NCBI GenBank assembly: GCA_029891385.1
Contig: CM057227.1
Span: 58,405,567 to 58,469,566 of the forward strand
Length of the DNA: 64,000 nucleotides
Source of the DNA: Erythroxylum novogranatense
Lineage: Eukaryota; Streptophyta; Magnoliopsida; Malpighiales; Erythroxylaceae
Reading direction: 5' to 3'
A model generated the notes under the pieces. It searched no databases and had not been told where the DNA came from. It saw only the letters and a program-made list of their open reading frames with translations. Both the position numbers and the translations under genes were made by a program. This document shows, piece after piece, positions 1 to 14,479 of this stretch (position 1 is its first letter; the number at the start of each line of letters is the position of its first letter).

Positions 1-8
1 ATTGATTT

Positions 9-1405
9 TGTTGAAGTTATGTAAATATAGTGCCCTAGAAAGCAAGTGTATTTACATATAAATTAATCTTCTTTAGTTACTTTTGTAATGAAAATATTTA
101 TTATTAATAAAAATAAAAAGTTTGGTTTTATTTGTATGAGCATTAGATAACTAGTCATAAGGTACCAAAATTCTTTTGTAAGTATATATATATATATATA
201 CTACATGGAGATGTATGGGAAACATGTATATTATTAGAATCTAAATTATATGATTCACAGTTGAATAATCAAGTCAGTCGCTTGATTATGGTTTAGATTG
301 TAGTGTTGTGATTTATCTCCATGTAAGTAAAGAAGTTTACTTTAAGGGAATGATGAGTTTCATATCATGATAGTAGTTGAGTATCGATAATGGAACTATT
401 AAATGAATCTGAAATCATGTATGTTTTTAAAGAATAAAGTGTGCCGTTACTTTAATCTTAAAACATACATTTTAGCATTTGTTTGTTATGAACCAAAATC
501 TTGATGACTGGTGAACTTATATGTGTGTAATTATAATTCTTGATATAATTAGAATGGATTTTTTCAGAGTATCAATCCAGTGTCCGCATGTTGGAATTAT
601 TAATTGAAACATGTATAAGGGAACATTCACTCAAATAAAGAGTTTATAGTGATATCATCACTTCTAGATGTTTTACGGAGATTGATGATTAAACTGGCAC
701 TGGTAGTTTGATGGACTAGTTATCCATCAAGTCTTATCACCAAGATGAGATCTTGTGTGTTTATCACCATATAGAATAAAACGAGAAATCTAGAAGGAAA
801 AACTAACATAAAGGAAAAATGATAATTTTACCCTTTATTGTGTGGATGGCTATAATATGGTTCATAATAGAGTTTACCGTTGGACATCCAATTAGAAACA
901 TGTATTCTCATAATTTTTCTTAATTCAAGAGTACAACTAATTGTCTTTAATGTAATGACATTTGGTTAATAAGTTGGAATTAATTTTAATGAGATTAAAT
1001 TAATTCAGGTCTTAATGAAGCTTGAATTATATAAGTATAATTAGATTCAGTACTTGACTTCTAGGAAGGATATCAAGCAAAGTAAGAAATATAAATAGAG
1101 GTTTTAAAGCCTATGATTGAATGTTGGGCTTACACTAATTAATTGTTAATTAAAAGCCTAAATGAACATTTAATATTGGGTAGAATTTGGTTTGATTTGA
1201 TTAATTAGATTAATTAAATTGAAATGAAGTTATTAAAGATAAAAGGAAGGCAATTTTTGGTTTTATAGCTAAAAGTGCAGCTGCACATTTAGCACTGAAT
1301 TGCTAAATTAAAGATGGTTTTTATCATGCTTCATCATCATTAAATGGAGTAATGATCTTATCATTAAATGGTTTAATGGTTTTCTTTTAATGATGCCATG
1401 TAATG
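9..1405 (+). repeat. Copia-A 5' LTR, segment 1
   Basis: The sequence aligns over its whole length with the F LTRs at 44705 and 52096. Shared landmarks are the start TGTTGRAGTTATGTAAATA and the block near 600-760 around TTAATTGAAACATGTAT. A short (TA)n run lies at 183-200. The segment ends at TAATG (1401-1405), the TSD of element B. No coding content is seen. Confidence 0.88.
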
Positions 1406-4400
1406 TGTAACACCCCACTCCCGAGTGACCCGAACCCGATATCGTTGGTGATATCCGAGTCCGTGCCCCGCGAGGGTGGCGTACTACATCAGTCGATTAA
1501 AACTCAGTATACATTTTTTTTCTTGAAGCCATTGATTCCACGTTAGCGCGGCAAAAACAGTAAGTAACTAAAACCCATGTTCATAATAAACCAGTTTCAG
1601 TTATTACAGTCATCCAAGAATAATTTACAATCAGTCAATGAGTAAAACATTAAAACCACAATGGGCGCAGTAGAAATACAATGCATTGTTATACAGTGAT
1701 TGCGGAACACAATTTGATAAGACACTATTGCAGACACGGACTGATCCCAACCTCTATCCTTTACTTGCCTACAGTAGACATACTCCCGTGTCAACCGGTA
1801 TTCTTCAGACTGAAAAATAGATGCAAATTTTGGGTGAGTTTTATAACTCAAGGAGAACCCATCATCGATGGTTCACTCAAATCATGCATTACGCACATGG
1901 CATACAACATAATACAGTAGTATTCAATTAGCAGTAACATAACAATTTATAACATTAAATAATAATTTGCAGTAACATATAACAGTTTACAGTAAATCAT
2001 GCCATCATGTAATCAGAAATTTTCACAAAAGTATTCATGTGAATGCAATGCATATGTGACTCTTTCCAATTATTCAGTGTTGTGCCCAAGTGCTCAACAA
2101 GATTCATGGGGACACGTCGGATTTCTCCCCTCGGGCTTGAGGTCCGATCAAGACAATATTCGTGGATAAATTCCCTGACTCAAGGCCCGGCCAAGAATAA
2201 TCGCAACTTGGGTCACAACGTCCATTATCTGTTCATGCATTTATGCATGTAATGCGAGAGTCGATGGTTTACAGAGTATGGCTATAAAGCCCAAAGATAT
2301 TAAAGACTCAAGAATCCAAAGGATATGGCTATAAAAGCTCAAGATTGCAGCTTCCAGCCATCATGCGATAGTCCAATCCAATACGTTGAAAAGCATGCAA
2401 CTTATTCCTATACGCTTCAAGAACTATACAATTCACCTTTGCAAGTAGTTCCATTCAGTACAGTAAAAGCATGCAATTCCATCCAATATGTTTCAGTAAT
2501 CTATGTAAGTCACCTCGGCAAGTGATTCACATAGGGCATTTAGACATTCAGGAATTTGAGAAACCAATTAGGTTACTCACCTGTATTTCCGAGCCAAAAT
2601 TTGGTAGTCTCAGTGACGTCGGTGGACCGACGCTCCAAGTGTGACTCTATAATAGTGACAGTATACAAACATTATCAATTGTTCAATCAGAACTATTAGA
2701 GAATGCACATGTAACACTTAGAAGGTGCACAATGCATGATCATGATATTCCCGGCCCTAATCTCATCTTTTTCCACACAAAAAATTCGTTTCAAAAATAA
2801 GAAATCCAATGGCGCTAACGGCGCTCAATTCTGACCTCTATAGGTCCCATAAAATAAAACAGTGACCAGAAAATAATAAAACGGACCCACGTCAATTTCC
2901 CATCCAATAATTCTCAATGTCTCAGAAAAATGAAATTCAATAAGTCATGAATCCGATGCCTCGAGAATCAGGTCAATCGGACGCCGGACGGACAAGTAAT
3001 AAGCAATAGAATGAAAAAAGGTCAGTACAAGTCGACTTACATGAGAAAACAAGTCGACTTATGCTACTGTGTATGCATAAGTCGAGTTATCTGAGGATAC
3101 AAGTCGACTACATTACTCCCATGACAGATCTGCAAAATGTTCTCTGACATACCAACTTTTATAGGACATAACTCCTTACTCCGAACTCCAAATTGGGTAA
3201 AATTAATGTCTATTTCATAGAGAAAAGAAAGATCTACAATGTTCATGAAGAACCCAAAAGCCAAATTCACCTCTAAGGGTGTTAAAAATACAATCAAAGT
3301 TTCTGTCCAGTCAATGAGTTCCTAACCAGTGCAGTAGAGTTCCTAACCAGTGCAGTATTTTGTAAATTCTATAACTTCCCATTTACTTAGTTAAAAATTA
3401 CACAATAAATGTTCTCAGTAAGATCAAAATGTGATCTACAACTTTCATGAACCGTATAAATTCAAATTCAATGGCTAACTAGGTCAAACAATTCAGTGAA
3501 TGCTGCTGCCCCTGAACGTACTCAAATTGGACAGTGATTTTTCAAGCAGTATAATTCCTTGTAAAAATGTCAAAAAATTGCATACTTTATACCCATAAAA
3601 AGATAAAACACAGTACTACACTTCTCATAAAGGGCTCAGAATCAAATTCCATCATTAACCAATTCAAAACAGTCTTGCAAGTTACTGTCCTGTTCAGCAG
3701 TCCATGACCTAACTTCAGTCCAATCTTTGAAAAATCATAAGTCCCAATGCTGTTATCTCAAAAATAGCATGCTATATACCATTTTCAAGATACTTGTTTC
3801 CTCTACAACTCTTCAGAAGATCACTTAAGCCAATTCAATTCACAGAAATTACTAAAAGTACTTCTAATCAGGATGTTCACAAAACCTACACTGATGGCTA
3901 GGTTTCACCAATTGCTCAAAATCAGTCAATATTTCACAATGCATATCTCCCAATATACAGATCGAAAAATTGCAAAATCATTGGCAATGGAAAGTTCATT
4001 TAATAGGCTTCAACTTTCATGAAGACCATTGTCACCAATTCTCCCTAAATTAATCTAGAAAAATCATCAAAACTTTAGGTCATTAATTTCGGATACTGTT
4101 CATACAGCACCTAGCAATTCACTTTCCAAGCCAAAATTAAAATTCTTAAAGTCAGAATTGAACTCAACTCCCTTCATATGAAACTTAGCCATACTTCTTA
4201 AGGTTAGTTTAAAACAAACCTCAGCTCAATTGGACAACCCTATCAAAAGTTATGAGCAAAAATCTGAAACCATACAAAGCCACATTTTCCAGATTTCATA
4301 CTAAACTCTACTCCCTTTCATTCAAACATCAATACTACCTTAATAATCATCCCAATTAGCCTCAAATTCAGCCCTAGGCTCATCAAGACAATTACTTAAG

Positions 4401-5628
4401 TAATAATTCAAAATTTGGCAGCACAACATACACCATCTTCTTACCTAAATATCCATTCATTTAACATCACAAAACCAATCCAAAATGTTCATAATTCATC
4501 TTTTACCAAACATACATCAATCAAGGAAGCAAACCACCCATAAAATCAAGCCATAAGCTTAATGAAGTTCATGCACCAATAAGTACAATAAATGCTTCTA
4601 CCTATTTATCAAAAGACACTAAACAAGATTCTCACCTAAAGAAGTAGTAAGCTCATCAATTCTCCAATCTTCAAAACACTCCAACTCTTTACCTCTCACC
4701 AAAGCCCACGGTCATCACTCCATACATACACAAAACATCATGTTCTCAAGGCTCAAGGTTGGTTTTACATATAGAGGAAGAAGGAGAAGCAAGAAATTGA
4801 ACAAGACAAGCTCGTGTATGAAGAATGAACAACCACCCACGAAGGATGAGAAGAGTAGTAGCCACAGATGAAAGAAAGAGTTTAGCTTCAAGGTCACTTT
4901 TAGGTCATTCCAAGGAAAAATCTCGTAAAGAATGCATAGAATAAAACAAGGACATTAATGAAGGGGGACACTTGTCCCTTAATCTTAATGGAGAATAGGA
5001 CAAAACACCAATGAAAAGAACAATGCTACTGGATGAAGGAAGGAAGGAGCAATTAAAGTGGGACTTTAATCTTTTCAAGCTTGGAATGTCGTGGAAGGCT
5101 AGCCCTCTTGAGATAAATATGAAACTATTATAATAAGATCTCCCTAGGCAAGTGACAAGTGTCACTTGCTACTTGTTCAAATTTTTATTCCGGTTTCAAA
5201 TTCTACTCCAATTTCTCATCAAACTCCAATGGCTTAATTCCATAAATCCTAACATCAGGTCTCTAATTTTTCAGTGTCATTTGCCAGTTATTTCTAGTAT
5301 CGGAAATCCACTCGGTCGATCATTGAATTTTTCCGTCCGCAAGAACTCCGAAAAATTTTAGAAAAATTCCCGAAAATCCCTTAAAATAGAAAACAATTTA
5401 TGGCGCACTCAGAATAATTTTCCAAACTAAAAAATCACGCTAATCCCAATAAAATTGTCTTAGGCACGAAAACCGGGAATGTCATGTATGCATGTACAGT
5501 AAGTTCATGTGTACAATTGTGACTATGGAGCAATCCTATTATGCATGAGCAGTCCTATGAAGTCCCAATCTAGCACATCCTATGCCAATTTACTATTCTA
5601 CCCTTCCAATTGAGGGTGAGATGTTACA
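1406..5628 (-). repeat. Element B 3' LTR (4223 bp)
   Basis: On the plus strand it begins TGTAACACCCC and ends GATGTTACA, so the termini are inverted TGTAACA/TGTTACA. It matches the right-hand LTR (9066 on), which lacks about 1.17 kb corresponding to 2404-3575 here. The retained part includes the AAGTCGACTT cluster at 3029-3110 and diverged repeats of about 170 bp (3120-4030) with recurring phrases such as ACTTTCATGAA. Flanks of the cluster are homologous to the minisatellite flanks in D and E. Confidence 0.85.
3029..3110. repeat. AAGTCGACTT palindrome cluster in the B LTR
   Basis: Copies of the 10-bp palindrome lie at 3029-3038 and 3051-3060, and one-base variants at 3079-3088 and 3101-3110, spaced about 22 bp. 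The cluster occupies the same place relative to flanking LTR sequence as the D (24975-25430) and E (29605-29790) minisatellites. The same palindrome is repeated in Copia-C and Copia-H. Confidence 0.8.
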
Positions 5629-5642
5629 ATTCCCCCCTCCTA
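5629..5642 (-). other. Element B polypurine tract
   Basis: On the minus strand a purine run containing AGGAGGGGGGAAT directly precedes the 3' LTR start TGTAACATC. Just upstream lies ATTTCGCGGACGAAAT, which resembles the pol end of Tekay/Del-type Gypsy elements and is also found in E before its PPT (34319-34340). This fixes the minus orientation. Confidence 0.85.
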
Positions 5643-8600
5643 ATAAAAATTTCGTCCGCGAAATAATCAATCAACAGTTCACTATGACAGTATCAAATGT
5701 CGTTACAAATTCTATATATTTTTCCACTCAAGATTACAAGAACTACACTCACCGCTTATCCAAATCCCTTATTTGGCCAATTCATTAACACTCTCACAAT
5801 AGACGGTTAACAAGGTCATCGACTTGGTGACCTTACTATCACACTATTTCACTTGCCATTTTCACTTGCCATTTTTGAAGTAGCCATTAACTTTGGTTCT
5901 GATGCTATGACTCAATTCCTTATTTTCGAACCCGGTATCAATCAAATACTTTTCTCCAAAGAATACGCAGACTAATACGTATTCTAGACATCCTTTCAAG
6001 GTGATACGTACCATAACCTCCTTTATCTCATCCCTCACATTCCTTTGGTACCAATACAATGACATTTAGTTCCATTTCACTATAACCAGTGATACTTTAC
6101 CTAATGCAGTCATTCTTTATATCCCACCAACTCTCTGTTCAAATTCAATTCTCCTTAGACAATTCACTATTTTATAGTGTTCATGCACTCTATCTCGGAT
6201 AAGCATTTTATTCTGTTTCACTTATTCGATCCTGATCCACTTTAGCTAACCCATGCTGTTTTCCTATGTCACTTTCCTTTGTTTCACTCAACACAGTCTC
6301 AAATTCATTGTGGTCTTTGACTCCCGTTAGGCAATCGACAAAGATAGCGAAGGTATCTTTACAAGAATCGTAACTCTATAACACGATCAAAATCCTGTGA
6401 AACCCAAACCACTTAAGCATTTTTCCTGTTAAACATTCAAGCCTATAAGCACTTGAATCTATAATCACTTCATTCTATAGCCATAGTTATTCAATTTCAC
6501 TTTTCGCGTATGCTTACTAGAATGTCTAACTTCGATCGCTCACTTTCTTGTTCCATCACTTTTGTCGTACCAATACTTTTCTTTGAATCGCTCAATATTG
6601 TTTTTCCGATTTCACTCTGATATTCGCACTCCTTATAGACTCACCAATTTAACTCCAAAGACTCTTAACCATTCCTTACCTTTATCCAGTATCTCAAGTT
6701 TCCAGAAATACTTCACAATTAGCCATAATCTACCTGACATTCATTGAAAATCCCAATATCTGTAATCTGTTCATTGCAACATTATCTAGTCACTATTTGA
6801 ATTTAGTAGGCAGAATTGTCTGTTCATCTCAGAATTGTTGGTATAGTAGTCATTATGCTCATCTTTTTCCTCGAATGAACCCAAGGTATCCTTATAGGAA
6901 TCTAAGGTCTCCAAGGCTTTAAACAATTTCGATCATGACACCGATACCATTTATCAAAGTCAATTCAATTTATCTACTACCGTTTGAACATTATGTTTCA
7001 GTTCAGCACACATTGTCCACTCTCCCAAGGTATGCTTATCAGCAGTATCAAATTCTTTAATATTTGATATAATTCATTTTACTTTTCACTGTTCAATCCT
7101 TTCAAACACATTCTGTCGATAAACTTGGTCACTACCATTTGCTTACCTCACATAATTTCCTATGAGGGTCTTGTTCACTTTACCATACATCATTTAACTT
7201 TTTCATTGAGTCCACAAATAGTGTATTTACAATCCCTTTATGAAGGTAACACTACATCACGTCATTATCGATTTTCCTTTAGGACTTCTTGTCTCTATTC
7301 ATTTTCTCTTTTCAATCGATTTCGTCATCCATATCGATATATCTATATACACCAATACCTAATCATCTCATCTTGACTTCCATCAATTTCCACTTCATTC
7401 GAGTATTTCACTTTACAGCCGGGACTACTTTACAGTTTTGCCTCACCTATGGAGCTCTATTCGCTTCACATTACAATAGGAACACCTCAAATTAAACTTC
7501 CACTCATGTTATTGGATACTTTACATTTCCGCATACACAAGATGATAACCTCAATTTCACTTTTGATTTCGTCCATACTTCTTTCCGTTTGTCCATTAGT
7601 CTTGCTACCATCTTTATACTGTTCACGAAAGTCTCATCAACCAATTATTATCCCTAATTGCTTTTCAATCATTCTTCACTATACGTACTATCTCAATCAG
7701 AAAAATTTTATGCCATAATTTAAAAGATCAAAACATTCCTTACACTAAGGTTCCTTGTGACAGTCACATAAACACTTTCTTTCACACTTATTCAGTAATC
7801 TATTCCTCAGCATTTTATCTAGAAACTAATTAGTAACCTATACAATTCAGACTTCCATAAGACTCCTTTCCGTTTATGCTAATTCTCAAATAAATAACTG
7901 ATGCTAGAATCATTTTTCATTTCCTTTCATACAGGTACACTCAGTCTGCTAATGTCTTACTTTAACCCATTATGAACTTTACACTTATAACCACTCTAAG
8001 CATTCAACCGCTCATTTCCTCTATGATTTCATGTATCTTTCACATACGTTTCATTAATCACGATCAACTTTATTGGACTCCCAACGGTAAATCGACTTAA
8101 ATGAGACAACTCTTTTCATATATCACTTTCATTGTTTCATTTTCCACGTATCATTGAACTATATGTCTCATCATTGTATTTCCATATCCGTCACGCGCAA
8201 GCTTGACCTTGTAAGGTCATAACAGCTTGACTTATACACGGTCATCTCCTTAATACTACGTATCTCTTTATTTTCCTCAAACAATCTATGATAAGGTATT
8301 CACAGTCCCCAATACACGACAATTGTATCTCTATCTATTTACCCATCCAGTTACCATTTCTGTGTCTATATACATCTTTTCAACCAAATCTAGAATTTCC
8401 CGATACACAATCAGTAGAAAATTGTCAGTCTGTCTTTTTCCCTTACCATCCTGTGATACTAGTTTCAAAACTCTTAGCACAATATTCACATAACCATTTC
8501 AGTCTCACGCTTATGCGTTCAAGATCATTCCCATTTCATGAGTTCATTTCAGTTTATCTGTACACTTTTATCTTCTACTTTTTTCTTACTCGACTAGGCA

Positions 8601-9046
8601 CTAGGTACTTTGCTCTTTCAGTTCTTTCAGTTCTAGTAGACCGCATGCAGCACAATATTGATCCTATCACAATCCCGCTATCCTCATCTACCTATGATAT
8701 CTACCGATATTGAACACAAATGCAAAGAATCCATATCCGCTCGATCGGATCATCTATACTTTACTCGGCCCAATGTTTCCATGTTCTCACATATACAATG
8801 TAACTCTAATTACTTACTCATCCCTGACCTTTAATCTTACTTCGACTACTATCACCAAGATGCTTCTCCTCTCTCCAAGGGACCTTTCTAAGTTCTTTTC
8901 TCTCACTTAATCACTGACACGCACGCACACGTAGGATTTCTACCCGCGCCACTCAAACTAGGGATCGCCACCACGATGCAGTAATGACACGACTCAAATG
9001 CATGCACCCTATGTTTCAGATCGCGCCTGATACATTACGCACTATT

Positions 9047-9059
9047 GGGCTCGATACCA
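9047..9059 (-). other. Element B primer-binding site (tRNA-iMet type)
   Basis: The minus strand reads TGGTATCGAGCCC a few bases after the LTR end. This matches the initiator tRNA-Met primer site TGGTATCAGAGCC with one A missing. Confidence 0.85.
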
Positions 9060-11965
9060 CCTAAATATAACACCCCACTCCCGAGTGACCCGAACTTGAT
9101 ATCGTTGGTGATATCCGAGTCCGCGTCCAGCGAGGGTGGCGACTACATCGAGAGATTAAAACTCAGATACATTTTTTTCTTGAAGCCATTGATTCCACGT
9201 TAAGCGGCAAAAAAAAGAAGTAACTAAAACCCATGTTCATAATAAACCGCCAGCTTATTACAATCATCCAAGAATAATTTACAATCAACAATGAGTAAAA
9301 CATTAAAACCACAATGGGCGCAGAGAAATACAATGCATTGTTATACAGTGATTGCGGAACACAATTTGATAAGACACTATTGCAAAAACGGACTGATCCC
9401 AACCTCTATCCTTTACTTGCTTACAGAGACATACTCCGTGTCAACCGGGGTATTCTTCAGACCTGAAAATAGATGCAAATTTTGGGTGAGTTTTATAACT
9501 CAAAGAGAACCCATCATCGATGGTTCACTAAATCATGCATTACGCATATGGCGTACAACATAATACAAGAGTATTCAATTAGCGAAGAACATAACAATTT
9601 ATAGATTAAATAATAATTTGCAGAATATATAACAGCTTTACAAGAATCATGCCATCATGTAATCAGTAATTTTCACAAAACAGTCATTCATGTGAATGCA
9701 ATGCATATGTGACTCTTTCCAATTATTCAGTGTTGTGTCCAAGTGCTCACCAAGATTCAATGGGGACGCGTCTGTGATTTCTCCCTGCTCGAGGCTTCGC
9801 CAAGATAAAGATTCGTGGATAAATCCCCTGACTCAAGGCCCGTCCAAGAATAATCGCAACTTGGGTCACAACGTCCATTATCTGTTCATGCATTTATGCA
9901 TGTAATGCAGTACTCAGTGGTTTACAGTAGTATGGCTATAAAATCCCAGTATTACAGTACTCAGTAATCCAGTGATATGGCTATAAAAGCTCAGTATTGT
10001 AGTTTCCAGTTTCATGCAGTAGTCCAATCCAATACAGTGAAAAGCATGCAACTTAATTGCATACTTTATACCCATAAAAAGATAAAACACAGTACTACAT
10101 TTCTCATAAAGGGCTCAGAATCAAATTCCATCATTAACCAATTCAAAATAGTCTTGCAAGTTATCACATGTTCAAAGAGTCCATGACCTAACTTCAGTCC
10201 AATCTTTGAAAAATCATAAGTCCCAATGCTGTTATCTCAAAAATAGCATGCTATATACCATTTTCAAGATACTTGTTTCCTCTACAACTCTTCAGAAGAT
10301 CACTTAAGCCAATTCAATTCACAGAAATTACTAAAAGTACTTCTAATCAGATGTTCACAAAACCTACACTGATGGCTAGGTTTCACCAATTGCTCAAAAT
10401 CAGTCAATATTTCACAATGCATATCTCCCAATATACAGATCGAAAAATTGCAAAATCATTGGCAATGGAAAGATCATTTAATAGGCTTCAACTTTCATGA
10501 AGACCATTGTCACCAATTCTCCCTAAATTAATCTAGAAAAATCATCAAAACTTTAGGTCATTAATTTCGGATACTGTTCATACAGCACCTAGAAATTCAC
10601 TTTCCAAGCCAAAATTAAAATTCTTAAAGTCAGAATTGAACTCAACTCCCTTCATATGAAACTTAGCCATACTTCTTAAGGTTAGTTTAAAACAAACCTC
10701 AGCTCAATTGGACAACCCTATCAAAAGTTATGAGCAAAAATCTGAAACCATACAAAGCCACATTTTCCAGATTTCATACTAAACTCTACTCCCTTTCATT
10801 CAAACATCAATACTACCTCAATAATCATCCCAATTAGCCTCAAATTCAGCCCTAGGCTCATCAAGACAATTACTTAAGTAATAATTCAAAATTTGGCAGC
10901 ACAACATACACCATCTTCTTACCTAAATATCCATTCATTTAACATCACAAAACCAATCCAAAATGTTCATAATTCATCTTTTACCAAACATACATAAATC
11001 AAGGAAGCAAACCACCCATAAAATCAAACCATAAGCTTAATGAAGTTCATGCACCAATAAGTACAATAAATGCTTCTACCTATTTATCAAAAGACACTAA
11101 ACAAGATTCTCACCTAAAGAAGTAGTAAGCTCATCAATTCTCCAATCTTCAAAACACTCCAACTCTTTACCTCTCACCAAAGCCCACGGTCATCACTCCA
11201 TACATACACAAAACATCATGTTCTCAAGGCTCAAGGTTGGTTTTACAAGTAGAGGAAGAAGGAGAAGCAAGAAATTGAACAAGACAAGCTCGTGTATGAA
11301 GAATGAACAACCACCCACGAAGGATGAGAAGAGTAGTAGCCACAGATGAAAGAAAGAGTTTAGCTTCATGGTCACTTTTAGGTCATTCCAAGGAAAAATC
11401 TCGTAAAGAATGCATAGAATAAAACAAGGACATTAATGAAGGGGGACACTTGTCCCTTAATCTTAATGGAGAATAGGACAAAACACCAATGAAAAAGAAC
11501 AATGCTACGGATGAAGGAAGGAAGGAGCAATTAAAGTGGGACTTTAATCTTTTCAAGCTTGGAATGTCGTGGAAGGCTAGCCCTCTTGAGATAAATATGA
11601 AACTATTATAATAAGATCTCCCTAGGCAAGTGACAAGTGTCACTTGCTACTTGTCCAGATTTTTATTCCGGTTTCAAATTCTACTCCAATTTCTCATCAA
11701 ACTCCAATGGCTTAATTCCATAAATCCTAACATCAGGTCTCTAATTTTTCAAAGGTCATTTGCCGCTATTTCTAGTACCGAAATCCACTCGGTCGATCAT
11801 TGAATTTTTCCTATCCGGCAAGAACCCCAAAAATTTTAGAAAATTCTAAAATTCCTTAAAATAGAAAACAATTTATGGCGCACTCAGAATAATTTTCCAA
11901 ACTCAAAAATCACGCTAATCCCAATAAAATTGTCTTAGGCACGAAAATCGAGAATGTCATGTATG

Positions 11966-13866
11966 TGTAGGAAAATCCCCGGAGGTACATCACATGTACC
12001 GGTAGCGGAAAACAAAAATTTTTGTTCCCAAGACTTTCCCGAATCCCAGGATCCTGGTATCGGTATGAAGACATCAACCTAAATAGCCAAAAGAGACTAT
12101 CTCTAAAGGTGATCCACGCAGAGATCGAAAATCTAACCGGATCAAACCCTTTGACCCGGAATAGCTAGAACAGATTAAAGCCCGCTAGAGCCTACCTCCG
12201 TCTCCGAGAGTCAAGGAAACGTTGATGGAGGAAGAAACCCTTGGAGGAGAAGATGAAGTATCAATGGAGAAGGTGAATCATTTTGGTTTTCACAAAACCT
12301 TTTCTCCTTCTCTCATCCACGATGATGCTCTTCTAAAAGTGAAGAAACTATTTTCTTCTCTTCCTTTGTAAGACCAACGAACTCACTTCTTCATCTTTCA
12401 TGATTTTGTCCTTTGCAATTTAATAAAGATGATGACTAAGCTTCTTTTGGAAGCTTCCTACCTCCTCTCCTCCATCCTCCACGTTTCATGCATATATATA
12501 TATTAATTAATTAATTACTTAATTAATCATATATATATATGTATATATATTGTCAAGTGGTCCAACACACTGGGCCTGGCCCTACTAACCTCTGGGCCCC
12601 CGTCTTTGAAACATCCTAAACCTTTCTTAGCAATATCGATGTCGCGATCTCATCGACATATCCCAATCCTATCGGGATCCATTTAATCCTAATGCTTCCA
12701 TAATTGGAACTCGTCCAATACTATTTTACTGATTCTCGAAACACTCTTATGCGTGTGACCCTTTAGGCTCCGGTTATGTTGGCCACTTAGATTAACAATT
12801 AATCTGAAAGCAAGTCATGAGCGGTATCTAACAACACATCATGACCCCTAATTGACCAAAAGTAATCGGTTTGATGTATTCATCACGAACCGATCACAAA
12901 CCCTTCCATGACAATTACTGCAATTAGTCCTTTCACCATCCTATACCCCACTTGGTTATGAGTATGGTCAAAGTGTCAACTCTCACTAGACCGAGTCTAG
13001 CCCAAGTGATATCGGTTCTTCGTCTCCGGGACTCATTACTTTATATGTCAATGAAGACACTCTTCATGTCATACATGCCGCCGCCTTAGTAATGATCCCA
13101 CAAGAGGCTATGGGTATCTCTTCCGCTAATCCGTAAGTGGTGAATCCTTTATTGGCTACTCAATTATCTTCAATACCTCAAGTCGCACCAAGCATCACCC
13201 TATGAGTTACCTCTGGAAGGCAACAAGGAATGGAGTCAAAGACAGGATCAAGATTCAAGATATCCTCGAGTACCTCATGTCTAAGGATACTTGCACCATT
13301 GCTATGATGAGATTATCAACGACACTTAGATAAGATATCCATGTGATGATCTCATGGCAGTCATCCAATGAACTTACTACCGCTAGTAAGCATCCACATG
13401 TCAATTCTAAATATCTCATATTTACGCTTCGAGATCCACCGCTGATCCAACCAAGGAATATGACATGTGCTAGTCTATCCGGATTAATGATGTCCACCTC
13501 ATTAATCCTATGACTAGGAGAATTCGACATCGACATAATTGCACATGATAGGAATCTCGTGAGTATGAACACATCATAATTTCCTTCATGCTATGTCATA
13601 TATCATGGACTTCATTAATTCGATTAAAGATTCAATCAATTCATAAACAATGTTTATGAATATCAAATTAATGAATAATGCCTTTTTTATTTATTCATAA
13701 AGTCCGCACACGACTTTGAATAAAACGCGCTAAAGGGATTGCCTTTAGGGCACAAATAAACAAGATCGATTTTGAACAAGTCGACTTATCCAATGAACAA
13801 GTCGACTTATCGGTATCGAACATGTAAGTCGACTTACACATGGTACAAGTCGACTTATCACTTACA
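11966..13866 (-). repeat. Copia-C 3' LTR (1901 bp)
   Basis: On the plus strand it starts TGTAGGAAAATCCC and ends CACTTACA. It is close to the right LTR (19605-21523) and includes an AT-rich, nearly symmetric stretch at 12491-12550. Four AAGTCGACTT sites cluster at 13778-13853, at the sense start of the LTR. Confidence 0.88.
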
Positions 13867-13880
13867 AATCTCCCACTGAC
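13867..13880 (-). other. Copia-C polypurine tract
   Basis: The minus strand reads GTCAGTGGGAGATT directly before the 3' LTR start TGTAAGTG. F has the similar AAGTGGGAGATT before its 3' LTR. Confidence 0.85.
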
Positions 13881-13889
13881 CTAAAGTCA

Positions 13890-14260
13890 ATCGCCTTAGT
13901 ATCTAATACCATAAGCGAGTCCATGAGAATCACAATTCTCCTGTGACTATGGCTTTGTCAACTTAACAACAACACTTTGCTCGTGGGAATTCTCTATCGA
14001 GATATCATGTCGACTAATGATCTCCGAATCAGTAAGCACGAGTTCGGATCGTCGATAAGACCTTGGTTCCTTTGCTCACAAGACTAGCCCCATTGTATCA
14101 CAATACAATCCTATAGGCCCATCACGCTAGGGACCGATCAAGTTCAAGAATGAACTTCGATCCAAACCGCTTCCTTTATGCATCTCACGCGGCAATGTAC
14201 TCTGCCTCGGTTGATGAATCGCCAGCCCTCTCTTGTTTGAACTTTTCCAACCGACCGCCA
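13890..14260 (-). pseudogene. pol: Copia-C RNase H remnant
   Basis: The minus strand around 14205-14240 can be read as a stretch like STEAEYIA followed by a KEAVW-like stretch, the conserved core of Copia RNase H. Nearer the PPT, agreement with the family is lost through frameshifts and probable small deletions. The domain would degrade the RNA strand during reverse transcription. It is certainly not functional here. Confidence 0.6.
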
Positions 14261-14479
14261 CGCTATTCAAGTGTGAATGTATATAACCTGATTGTGATTC
14301 GTAATTATCCTTATCGATTAAATACTAGCATCTGAATGCACGCCACTTGAGATTTCCATCTCCATAGATCAAGAAAACATCCTTAGTGCTTCGCAAGATT
14401 GAGGATATTCTTGATACCACCCAAAGGACCCTCACCAGATCCGATTGGTATCCGCCGTAACACTTAGAGCATATGATAC

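Larger units (their letters stand above)
5629..9065 (-). other. Element B internal domain, no recognisable coding
   Basis: This 3.4-kb interior lies between the PPT and the PBS. All frames are broken by stops, and by eye I see no PR, RT (YVDD), RNase H or IN motif on either strand. The plus strand is pyrimidine-rich, so the sense strand is purine-rich, as is usual in retroelement RNA. The longest open frame (8288-8713, + strand, 141 codons) lies antisense and resembles no family I know. A heavily decayed pol cannot be excluded without a profile search. Confidence 0.7.

Noticed and set aside
1406..5628. TGTAACACCCC at 1406 taken as the start of a plus-strand element
   Set aside because: PBS and PPT positions show the sense strand is minus, so this is the LTR end, not its start.
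8288..8713. 141-codon open frame on the plus strand in the B interior
   Set aside because: It is antisense to the element, rich in F, Y, S and L as expected from pyrimidine-rich DNA, and resembles no known family.
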